DNA from: Deltaproteobacteria bacterium
GTDB lineage: Bacteria > Myxococcota_A > UBA9160 > SMWR01
Assembly: GCA_019313245.1 (NCBI GenBank)
Contig: JAFDBP010000152.1
Location: 1-32,384 of the forward strand
Direction: 5' to 3'
Length of the DNA stretch: 32,384 nucleotides
Under the pieces are notes generated by a model. The model searched no databases, was not told the DNA's origin, and saw only the letters and a list, made by a program, of their open reading frames with translations. Below, piece by piece: positions 23,303-30,778 of the stretch (within the stretch, counting starts at the first letter, position 1; each line of letters opens with the position of its first letter). The position numbers and the translations under genes are program-made.

Positions 23303-25201
23303 ATGGCCGCCGAGAAATTCGCATTCCAGGCCGAGGTCGTGCAGCTCCTCGATCTGATGATCCACTCGCTCTACTCGAATCGCGACGTCTTCCTGCGCGA
23401 GCTGATTTCGAACGCCTCCGACGCCTGCGACCGGCTCCGCTTCGAGGGGCTCACCCACTCCGATCTTCTGCCCGACGAACCGTTCGCGGTGAACATCCAC
23501 GTCGACCCGGAGGCGCGCTCGCTCAGCGTATCCGACAACGGCATCGGGATGAGCCGCGAAGAGGTCGTCCACAACATCGGCACGATCGCCAAATCCGGCA
23601 CCTCCGAATTCCTGCGCAGCCTGAGCAAGAGCGCCGACCCGAAGATCTCACCCGAGCTGATCGGTCAATTCGGCGTGGGCTTCTACGCGAGCTTCATGGT
23701 CGCGGACGAGGTCAGCGTCGTCACGCGCAAGGCCGGCGAGCACGAGGCGACCCGCTGGTCGTCTTCGGGCGACGGCAGCTACGAAATCGAAGAAACCGAG
23801 CGCGACGCAGCGGGTACGACGGTCTCGTTGAAGCTCAAGGCCGCAGAAGGCGACGACGCGATCGCCGACTACACCGATCAGTGGTTGCTCCGGCAGATCG
23901 TCAAACGCTTCTCGGACTTCGTCGCCTACCCGATCCATCTGAAGGTCGAGGGCGCCGACCCGCCCAGCTCGAACGAGCCCCTCAACTCGATGAAGGCGAT
24001 CTGGAGACGCCCCGAGGAAGAAGTCAGCGAGGAGGAGTACGCGGAGTTCTACAAGCACATCGCCCACGATTGGAACGAGCCCCTGCTGCATTTTTCGACC
24101 CGGATCGAGGGCAATTTCGAAGCCCGCGCGCTGCTCTACCTGCCCTCCCTCGCTCCCTTCGACCTCTACCACCGCGAGATGGCTCACCGCGGCATCCAAC
24201 TCTACGTCAAGCGCGTCTTCATCATGGATGAGTGCCGCGAATTGATGCCCGAGTATCTGCGCTTCGCGAAGGGCGTGGTCGACGCCGAAGACCTGTCGCT
24301 GAACGTTTCGAGGGAGATGCTGCAACAGAGCGCGCAGATCGAGGTGATCCGCAAACACCTGGTCAAGAAGACGCTCGAAGCGCTGAAGGAGCTGAAGGAG
24401 AGCGACCGCGAAAAATACCGGGGCTTCTGGGCCCAGTTCGGCCCCGTGATCAAGGAGGGCCTGCTCGATCTCTCCCAGAAGCGGGAGCGCATCCTGGAGC
24501 TGGTGCTATGCGAATCGACCGCGGCCGGAAGCGGATCCACTTCGCTCGCGGAAGCCGTCTCGCGCATGCCCGAAGATCGGGAAGTCATCTACTACCTCAC
24601 CGGCCCGTCGCGCGAGCACCTCGTCAACTCGCCGCACGTCGAAGCGTTCGTGGAGCGGAACATCGAGGTGCTGCTCTTCACCGATCACGTCGACGAGATC
24701 TGGCTCGAGCAGAATCCGCCCGAATTTGCGGGCAAGAAATTCCAATCGGTCCTCAAGGGCGACATCGACCTCGACGACGCGGCCGACGCAGGGCGCGACG
24801 AGTCGAAGCGCGCCAAGGACGCCGAGGCGTTCAAGCCGCTGCTCGACGCGCTGCGCACGGGCGTCCAGGATCACGTGAAGGAGGTGCGCGTATCGAACCG
24901 CCTGACGTCGTCGCCCGCGTGCCTGGTCGTCGACGAGGGCGATCTATCGCACCAGATCAGCGAAATGCTGCGCCGCTCGGGGCAGAACGTCCCCCACGTC
25001 AAGCCGATCCTCGAGATCAACCCCGCGCACCCGCTGCTCGCAAAGCTCAAGGCCGTCTGCGATGCGGACGCCAAGGATCCGCGGCTCGCCGACTACGCGA
25101 CGCTGCTGTTCGGCCAGGCGATGCTCGCCGAGGGCGGCCAACTCGAAGACCCCGCGGCATTCAGTCGCCGCATCGCCGAGTTGATGCTCGAGACGCTCTG
25201 A
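23303..25201 (+). CDS. htpG: Molecular chaperone HtpG (Hsp90)
   Basis: 632 residues, the usual bacterial size, with AAGGAGG seven bases upstream. The N-terminal GHKL ATPase domain shows ELISNASDACDRL, DNGIGMS and GQFGVGFYASF; the middle domain has the catalytic-loop Arg region (LNVSREMLQQS), and the C-terminal dimerisation domain is complete. It is an ATP-dependent cytosolic chaperone, often heat-inducible. The 135-base divergent gap upstream shows no clear sigma-32 or CIRCE element. It converges on a small membrane-anchored unknown. Confidence 0.97.
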   Translation: MAAEKFAFQAEVVQLLDLMIHSLYSNRDVFLRELISNASDACDRLRFEGLTHSDLLPDEPFAVNIHVDPEARSLSVSDNGIGMSREEVVHNIGTIAKSGTSEFLRSLSKSADPKISPELIGQFGVGFYASFMVADEVSVVTRKAGEHEATRWSSSGDGSYEIEETERDAAGTTVSLKLKAAEGDDAIADYTDQWLLRQIVKRFSDFVAYPIHLKVEGADPPSSNEPLNSMKAIWRRPEEEVSEEEYAEFYKHIAHDWNEPLLHFSTRIEGNFEARALLYLPSLAPFDLYHREMAHRGIQLYVKRVFIMDECRELMPEYLRFAKGVVDAEDLSLNVSREMLQQSAQIEVIRKHLVKKTLEALKELKESDREKYRGFWAQFGPVIKEGLLDLSQKRERILELVLCESTAAGSGSTSLAEAVSRMPEDREVIYYLTGPSREHLVNSPHVEAFVERNIEVLLFTDHVDEIWLEQNPPEFAGKKFQSVLKGDIDLDDAADAGRDESKRAKDAEAFKPLLDALRTGVQDHVKEVRVSNRLTSSPACLVVDEGDLSHQISEMLRRSGQNVPHVKPILEINPAHPLLAKLKAVCDADAKDPRLADYATLLFGQAMLAEGGQLEDPAAFSRRIAELMLETL

Positions 25202-25226
25202 AGCGTCGCCGCGCCGGGCGGCTTCA
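25199..25226. terminator. Inverted repeat spanning the two stops of a convergent pair
   Basis: TGAAGC (25199-25204) and GCTTCA (25221-25226) form a 6-bp stem with an inner GCCG/CGGC pairing possibility. Each arm contains one of the two TGA stop codons, so three pairs are trivial. No T-run is present. Possible bidirectional terminator. Confidence 0.25.
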
Positions 25227-25751
25227 GCGAACCTCGAGCGGATAGCGTCGCACGGCGCGTTCAGCCGGCTCGCCGGTCTCGATCTCGATCCGATAGCGCC
25301 CGGGCGACAACCAGCCGCTCTCGATTCGAACCCGGGCCCCGCCGCGATCGTCTGCGACCACCGCGTCGGACAGTTCCAACTTTCGACCGCCATCCATCGC
25401 GACGATCCGAGCCGGAAGCGAATCCGCGCTCGGCGGGGCGGCGGGCAGCAGTAGATTCAACTCCAACGGGCGTTCCGTCGGCAGATCCCGCGCAGCGACC
25501 GACATGGTTTCGCCCGCGATCAAATCGAAATCGACCCGCTCGGCTTCGGGTTCGTTCGGGTTGGCCGGAGAATCGTCCACGGTCTTGATCTTGATCGAGC
25601 GGATTCCCACCCGATCGTCGGTCGGGCCGGTCTGTTCGGGCTCCTCCAGACTGATGGAGCGGAGCACGGCGAAGACCAACAATACGGCGCCGAGCCAGAA
25701 GAAGAGGCGCCCCGTCCTGCGTCGATTCCGATCGGGTTCTGCGGCCTGCAT
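25224..25751 (-). CDS. Membrane-anchored protein of unknown function
   Basis: 175 residues. A basic N-terminus (DRNRRRTGR) precedes one membrane helix (~16-33), after which ~140 residues should lie in the periplasm. They are acidic at first, then contain beta-rich sequence ending in SGWLSPGRYRIEIETGEPAERAVRRYPLEVR-type strands (in parts: SPGRYRIEIE, RRYPLEV), suggestive of an immunoglobulin-like or PEGA-like sandwich. No family recognised. The ATG has no strong ribosome site. It is convergent with htpG, 22 bases away, and its own upstream region faces the NCS1 permease promoter. Confidence 0.7.
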   Translation of the reverse strand: MQAAEPDRNRRRTGRLFFWLGAVLLVFAVLRSISLEEPEQTGPTDDRVGIRSIKIKTVDDSPANPNEPEAERVDFDLIAGETMSVAARDLPTERPLELNLLLPAAPPSADSLPARIVAMDGGRKLELSDAVVADDRGGARVRIESGWLSPGRYRIEIETGEPAERAVRRYPLEVR

Positions 25752-25854
25752 ATCGCGAACAGTCTAGGGGCCTTCCGGACCCGGCGCATAGTTCGAGCGG
25801 CGGGCCGCGATCCAATTTGCGGGTAGGACTCGAAGCGAGAATGCGTCAAAGGGA

Positions 25855-25860
25855 TATACT
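25855..25860 (+). promoter_or_regulatory. Candidate -10 box for the NCS1 permease gene
   Basis: TATACT stands out in GC-rich sequence. No good -35 lies 16-18 bases upstream. If used, transcription would begin near 25867, after the ATG at 25841 and before the GTG at 25901, which supports the shorter reading of the permease. Confidence 0.35.
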
Positions 25861-25900
25861 CGCGCCCTCCCCAGCGGATGGAACGCCTTCGGAGTCCACC

Positions 25901-27376
25901 GTGAAGCGGCTGTCTGACGATTCCGGCAGTGAACTGATCCGCCAGGAGAGCCTTTTCGGGCGCCTTCCGCTGCTGCCGAGCGAACGCGAGTACGGCACGC
26001 TCGGCGCCCACAACACCTGCTTCGCCTACGCGGTCGCCACCTGGTGCTTCCTCACCGGGAGCTATGTGGCGCAACTCGTCGGCGCGGTGCAGGGCGTCGT
26101 ATGCCTGATCGCGGGAAGTCTGATCGGGATCTTCCTCACCACCATGTCCGTTTCGCTCGGCTGCCAGCGCTACGGCGTCGAGCAGATCGACTTCACGAAA
26201 CCGGCCTTCGGTCAGCGCGGTTCGCGCCTGATCCTGCTCTTCTTCCTGATCAACATGCTCGGCTGGAACGGACTCATCCTCACGCTGTTCGGCAACGGCA
26301 TCCGCAACATCATCCACGCATTCGGCTACGCGCCACCGAGCTGGATCGTCGGAGCGGGCGTGGCGCTCGGGCTCGCAATCTCGTTCGCGATCGTCACCCG
26401 TGGCGTCCACTGGCTCAACGTCTCGAACTCGATCATCACACCGGGGCTCAGCGCCCTGATCGCGTTCATGATCTACATGCTCATCACCGAACACGGCTGG
26501 CAGGAAATCGCGGCCGCCGAGCCCCTCGACCCGTTTCCGAATCCCTTCGTCAACTACATGATCGCCGTCGAGATCGGGATTGCGGGAGGCGTCGGCTGGT
26601 GGGGGGGACTGGGCTTTCTCGCGCGCAACACCCGCAGGCGACGCAACGCCGTCTATCCGATCCTCCTGCAGATGGGGTTCTCGCAGGCGATCGTGTGTTC
26701 GGTCGCGCTCTTCTCGGCGCTGGTCGTGGGGAGCGACGATCCCACCGATTGGATGGTGCCGCTCGGCGGCCCCATCATGGGTGTGCTCGCGCTGTGCTTC
26801 GTCGCGCTCGCCAACATCACCTCCAGTTCGGTCTCGATGTTCGCGAGCGGACTCGCGCTGCGGCACATCAAGGGATTTCGCCTGCTGCCCTGGTCCCAGC
26901 TGATGCTGCTCACCGTTCTCCCGTGCCTGCCGTTCATCATCTGGCCTCAGGAGCTCTACAAGCTGGGCGACGCATTCCTGACCTACAACGGCACGCTGTT
27001 TGCGCCGGTCGCCGGCATCCTGTTCGTCGACTACTTCCTGCTGCGCGGCCAGAAGCTGAACTTGTGGGCGATCTTCAGCGACGGCGCCGACGCGGAGTAC
27101 CACTATTGGCGCGGTTACAACTGGGTGGCGCTGGGGTGCGTCGTGCTCGGGCAAATCGTCTACCTGCTGCTCTACAACCCGCTCACGGCAGAGACCACCG
27201 AGATGTTCCGCTTCCTTCCCGCCTCGGTGGCGAGCTTTGGCGTGCCCGCCTTCACCTACGGCATCGTCACGGTGCTTTTGCGCCGAAGTTCGCGCGGCAC
27301 GCCTCGTCCGACCGGCTCCGCGGTGGATCCCGATGCAGCGGAGGGCCGGCGGAGAGTCGTCGAGCCGAATATCTAG
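25901..27376 (+). CDS. NCS1-family (nucleobase:cation symporter-1 type) permease
   Basis: 491 residues from GTG 25901, chosen because GGAG lies six bases upstream and a TATACT box precedes it; ATG 25841 would add 20 residues. About twelve hydrophobic segments run through the protein. The N-terminal region (LLPSEREYGTLGAHNTCFAYAVATW) and the substrate-pathway helix with GGVGWWGGLGF resemble cytosine/purine, allantoin and hydantoin carriers of the NCS1 family. Transport of a nucleobase-like compound with Na+ or H+ is expected; the substrate cannot be read. No nucleobase-degrading enzyme is adjacent. The C-terminal ~35 residues are hydrophilic. It converges on the glycosyltransferase-like gene with a 9-base gap. 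Confidence 0.85.
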   Translation: MKRLSDDSGSELIRQESLFGRLPLLPSEREYGTLGAHNTCFAYAVATWCFLTGSYVAQLVGAVQGVVCLIAGSLIGIFLTTMSVSLGCQRYGVEQIDFTKPAFGQRGSRLILLFFLINMLGWNGLILTLFGNGIRNIIHAFGYAPPSWIVGAGVALGLAISFAIVTRGVHWLNVSNSIITPGLSALIAFMIYMLITEHGWQEIAAAEPLDPFPNPFVNYMIAVEIGIAGGVGWWGGLGFLARNTRRRRNAVYPILLQMGFSQAIVCSVALFSALVVGSDDPTDWMVPLGGPIMGVLALCFVALANITSSSVSMFASGLALRHIKGFRLLPWSQLMLLTVLPCLPFIIWPQELYKLGDAFLTYNGTLFAPVAGILFVDYFLLRGQKLNLWAIFSDGADAEYHYWRGYNWVALGCVVLGQIVYLLLYNPLTAETTEMFRFLPASVASFGVPAFTYGIVTVLLRRSSRGTPRPTGSAVDPDAAEGRRRVVEPNI

Positions 27377-27382
27377 GGTCGG

Positions 27383-27401
27383 GCGCTAAGAAACGCAGCG
27401 C
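27383..27401. terminator. Short inverted repeat between convergent genes
   Basis: GCGCT (27383-27387) and AGCGC (27397-27401) overlap the stop of the minus-strand gene just after the permease stop. Five pairs only and no T-run; weak. Confidence 0.2.
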
Positions 27402-28930
27402 TTCAGGTCCGGCAGATCCGGTTCGCGCCAGACGAACGCGCGCAGTGCGAGCGTCCCCGCGAGATAGGCCGCCAGCACGACGCTGATGGCGTTGAACCCC
27501 CAGTCGTAGGCCGCTTTCGAGGCGGGCAACTGGATGACCAGGCAAATCGCGAGCCAGGTCAGGCCGAGCACCCACCACATGCGCTGATCCCTCGCAAAGA
27601 TGAGGGGCACGAGGCTCATCAACACATAGTCGTACACCGCTACCTGTAACAAGACGAAAACCCACACGAGCCCGACGAAGAGCGCCTCTTCGCTGTCTCT
27701 GATCCGCCGCAGATAGAGGATCGAAAGCGCGACGAGGGCAGCTGCGGCGAAGCCGTAACCCACGACATTGCGGGCAAACCTCGCCGTCACTTCGGCCCGC
27801 CAGTCGATCGGCTTCGGGCTGCTCGACATCGCCTCCAGGTTGGTCTCGTCCGCATACATGAAGAGATATTTGAGCCCCAACATGTTGACCGAGTACGCCT
27901 TGCTGTGCTGCAGCGTATTCTGCGCGAAATCGATCCAGACGTTCTGCTCACCGGGCCCGCGCAACAGCGAAGTTCCGGCGAGAAGCAGCAATCCCGCCGC
28001 GGCAAAACTCAGATAGAAACGCCGCCGCTCGAGCAGCAGGCGGCGACGTTCGCGGCGAAGCAGATCGCTGAGCAGCAGCGCCGCCGCGAACAGCACGGGG
28101 AAGATGCGCAGGTGGGTCGCCACGGCAAACAAGATCCCCGCGGTCACCCCGCGCCCCTTGCGCAGGGCGACGATGCCCAGTGCGAGCGAGACCAGGTGCA
28201 GATAGCGCAGATAACTTCCGCCCACCGTGATGTAGTCGTTCAGCGGGTTCGCGCCGAATGCGACTGCGAACAACAGGCCCCACTGCGCGCCGAGCAGCTG
28301 AGCGATGATCGCACCCGCGGCGATCACGAGCAGCAGATCCGACCACGACATCAGCTGCACGAAGCGCTCGGTCGAGAGAAGAGGCTGCCGCAGCAGCGTG
28401 CCGTTGATCGCGGTGGTCAGCGGCGCGCCGTTGTAGCCGTGATCCCGCGACCAACTCGATTCTCGGCGCTCGAAGACGTCCTTGGGGCGAAACACGCCGA
28501 TATCCGCCTTGAAGGCCTGCCAACGGTCCGGCGCAAACCAGGCGACGATCTCGTCCTTCCGCTCCACGATGCTCTGCTTCTGCACCAGGCGATAGTCATC
28601 GAGCGAACGCACCCAGACCATCGGCCTGTAGGCGCGGCGATCGTCCTCGTAATCCGCGATCGTGTGGGCGTCGTAGAGGCCGTGGTAGCCGAGCTCGGGG
28701 AAGTATTTGGGCCCCATGTAGTAGACGTAGAAATCCCAGCTATCGCGTCGATCCAATTCTCGTTGGTAGCGGAGGTAATTGGCGTGCGCGGCCAATGAAA
28801 ATAGGGCCAGGGCCAGCAGGATCCAGGTCGAATGCTTCCGGACGATGTCGAAGCGCGCTTGCAGCCGTAGCCACCCGAGCCACAAGAAGATTGCGATGAT
28901 CACGGCTTGAACGTTATGCGGGGACGGCAT
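27386..28930 (-). CDS. Polytopic membrane protein, probable GT-C-type glycosyltransferase
   Basis: 514 residues with about ten to twelve hydrophobic segments. The first large extracytoplasmic loop starts with RRDSWDFYVYYMG (Asp63, Asp66), an acidic position like that of polyprenyl-phosphate-sugar-dependent GT-C enzymes, followed by a ~120-residue soluble loop. I recognise no specific family; DUF2029/GT87-like mannosyltransferases are the nearest style. On the minus strand a TATAGT box lies only 11 bases before ATG, so the true start could be the GTG nine codons downstream or the mRNA could have almost no leader. It is divergent from the sulfatase-like lipoprotein gene. Confidence 0.65.
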   Translation of the reverse strand: MPSPHNVQAVIIAIFLWLGWLRLQARFDIVRKHSTWILLALALFSLAAHANYLRYQRELDRRDSWDFYVYYMGPKYFPELGYHGLYDAHTIADYEDDRRAYRPMVWVRSLDDYRLVQKQSIVERKDEIVAWFAPDRWQAFKADIGVFRPKDVFERRESSWSRDHGYNGAPLTTAINGTLLRQPLLSTERFVQLMSWSDLLLVIAAGAIIAQLLGAQWGLLFAVAFGANPLNDYITVGGSYLRYLHLVSLALGIVALRKGRGVTAGILFAVATHLRIFPVLFAAALLLSDLLRRERRRLLLERRRFYLSFAAAGLLLLAGTSLLRGPGEQNVWIDFAQNTLQHSKAYSVNMLGLKYLFMYADETNLEAMSSSPKPIDWRAEVTARFARNVVGYGFAAAALVALSILYLRRIRDSEEALFVGLVWVFVLLQVAVYDYVLMSLVPLIFARDQRMWWVLGLTWLAICLVIQLPASKAAYDWGFNAISVVLAAYLAGTLALRAFVWREPDLPDLKRCVS

Positions 28931-28941
28931 TCGCGCAGAGC

Positions 28942-28949
28942 ACTATACA
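28942..28949. promoter_or_regulatory. Candidate -10 element in a divergent gap
   Basis: ACTATACA reads as TATAGT on the minus strand (11 bases before the membrane-protein ATG) and TATACA on the plus strand. It is one of few AT-rich spots in the 104-base gap. No matching -35 is clear for either direction. Confidence 0.3.
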
Positions 28950-29034
28950 GAACGCCCCATACCCATGCATAACGATCCGGGCGCGGGCGCGAAAACGGGC
29001 GGCCTTTGGAGCGCCAAAGATCTACGCTGATGCC

Positions 29035-30378
29035 GTGAGCAACTCCACGTCTGGCGAAGAGAGCTCGGCCCGCGGACTTTCCATCTCTTTGGTGCGTTGG
29101 GTTTCGATCGCCCTGCTGGCACTCGGACTCTTCGGCTGCGGGCAGGAAGACGCCCGGCGCGGAGCCGACGAATCCGACGAACGGGCGAATGCCCAGGACA
29201 GCCGACCGAAGGGCGACGACGCCCCCGAGCGCCCGGGCCGGATCATCCTCTTCAGCATGGACACCGTCCGGGCCGACCGCGTGAGCGGATACGGTGCGGC
29301 CAACACGACGCCCAACCTCGAAGAGATCGCCGCGGAGGGCGTGCGGTTCGCGGACTTCTACGCCGCTGCGTCCTTCACGCTTCCGGCGACGATGTCGATC
29401 TTTACGGGTCTCGATGCGCTCGAACACGGCCTCTGGAACGAGGCCGCCGTACTCGCGCCCGAGGTTCCGACGCTCGCGGAACTGCTGCGCAACGCGGGCT
29501 ATCGAACCCAGGCATTCCACGAAGGTGGATACGTCGACGCGGAGTTCGGATTCGATCGCGGCTTCGATCGGTACGCCGCCTACCCCCAGCGCAAGGTCGT
29601 GCAGGAATCCCTCTGGTCGATTCTGGACTGGATGCGTTCGGCGGGAAGCGAGCCGTATTTCCTGTTTCTCCACACCTACGCGGCCCACGATCCCTACGGG
29701 GGATTCGATCGCTACCGGCGAGAGCACCCGGAGCGCGGCCTTCCGACGCGAGAACAGATCGAGCAATGGCGCCGCAAATATCCGAAGCGCGAGCCCGGCG
29801 CGCCATCGCATGCGTCGACGGCTCCCGCCGAAATCCGCAAGCTCTGCACGTTGTTCAACCAGCTCGCAGACGATAATTCCGAACGCCTGGGCTGTGGCTA
29901 CAACAATCTTCCGAGCGGCTTCCCCGACACACCCCATTTCGAGCTCGATCGCGCCGCACTGTTGCGCGGCTACGACGACCGGATCCGCTCGATCGATCGG
30001 GCCCTCGGGCAGATTCGCTCGCTGCTGGTCGAGCTGGACCAATGGGATGACACCCTGTTCATCATCACCTCCGATCACGGGGAGGCGTTCTTCGAACACG
30101 GCCTCTATCGACACGACCAGGTGCCGTTCGACGAAGCGCTCAGGATCCCGCTGATCATCTCCTACCCGCGCCTGCTTCGAGAGGGCGGCGTTCGCACCGT
30201 GTCGGGCATCACCTGGCATCTGGATCTGCTGCCCACGATCCTGTCGCTCGCGAACGTCCCCCAACCCGCAAATCTTCGCGGCGTCGATCTCTCGCCGCGA
30301 TTGATCGGGAATGGCGAAGAGCCCGCCGACCGCGTCGTCTTCCCAGGAGTGCTGCGCGTCCCCAACGAAGGGATGTAA
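29035..30378 (+). CDS. Sulfatase-superfamily lipoprotein, ended early by an in-frame TAA
   Basis: 447 residues from GTG to TAA 30376-30378. A signal peptide ends in a good lipobox, LFGC (Cys35). The alkaline-phosphatase/sulfatase core shows MDTVRADRVSGYG (Asp76), the nucleophile segment SFTLPATMSIFTG with Thr115 where sulfatases have Cys or Ser, and TSDHGEAFFEHG (Asp347, His348). Thr suggests a lipoteichoic-acid-synthase/phosphoethanolamine-transferase-like chemistry or another phosphoester, not formylglycine. The same frame continues after the stop with typical family C-terminal sequence, so the intact protein would be 552 residues. The shortened product keeps the visible active-site residues and might still fold. 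It is likely anchored to a membrane on the periplasmic side. Confidence 0.85.
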   Translation: MSNSTSGEESSARGLSISLVRWVSIALLALGLFGCGQEDARRGADESDERANAQDSRPKGDDAPERPGRIILFSMDTVRADRVSGYGAANTTPNLEEIAAEGVRFADFYAAASFTLPATMSIFTGLDALEHGLWNEAAVLAPEVPTLAELLRNAGYRTQAFHEGGYVDAEFGFDRGFDRYAAYPQRKVVQESLWSILDWMRSAGSEPYFLFLHTYAAHDPYGGFDRYRREHPERGLPTREQIEQWRRKYPKREPGAPSHASTAPAEIRKLCTLFNQLADDNSERLGCGYNNLPSGFPDTPHFELDRAALLRGYDDRIRSIDRALGQIRSLLVELDQWDDTLFIITSDHGEAFFEHGLYRHDQVPFDEALRIPLIISYPRLLREGGVRTVSGITWHLDLLPTILSLANVPQPANLRGVDLSPRLIGNGEEPADRVVFPGVLRVPNEGM

Positions 30379-30693
30379 CCGATCCGCCGGGTCGCCGTGG
30401 GCAACCGACTCAAACTGATCGAGGGGCACCCCCGATTCGGCGACGCCGAGGGGCTGCTGTTCGACCTGAGCGAATCGCCTGAAGAGCGGGACAACCTTCG
30501 CACCGAGCGCGCCGCGCTGTTCGACGAGTGGATGGAGCGAATCGAACGCTACGAGCGGGAACTCGAACCGCGCCACGCGCTCCATCGCAGTACGCGCAAG
30601 CCGATCACGCAGCGACCCGGTGAGTTCTCCGCCAAGTTCACGCTCTCGCCCGAAGAAGAAGAGACGCTGCGGGCCCTCGGGTATCGCGATTGA
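30379..30693 (+). pseudogene. Detached C-terminal part of the sulfatase-like protein
   Basis: In the same frame as the upstream gene and immediately after its TAA. It encodes about 104 residues beginning PIRRVAVGNRLKLIEG and containing LLFDLSESPEERDNL, the usual sulfatase-family ending (KLI...LFDL..DP.E..NL), then a charged helix and EETLRALGYRD, also common at sulfatase C-termini. A GTG at 30397 could start it separately, but no ribosome site is seen and the fragment alone has no active site. So one TAA splits a single ancestral gene. Confidence 0.8.
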
Positions 30694-30778
30694 GCAGACG
30701 GGGTCGCTCAGATTCCGGTGTCGATGTACGCTTGCCGCGCTCCATCGACAGACCACGACGAGGTTCGAACAGCAATCC

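Noticed and set aside
30376-30378. Stop codon recoded as selenocysteine
   Set aside because: The codon is TAA, not TGA, and the family has no selenocysteine at this position.
30397-30693. Separate small gene
   Set aside because: It continues the sulfatase-like reading frame and encodes only that family's C-terminus, with no ribosome site.
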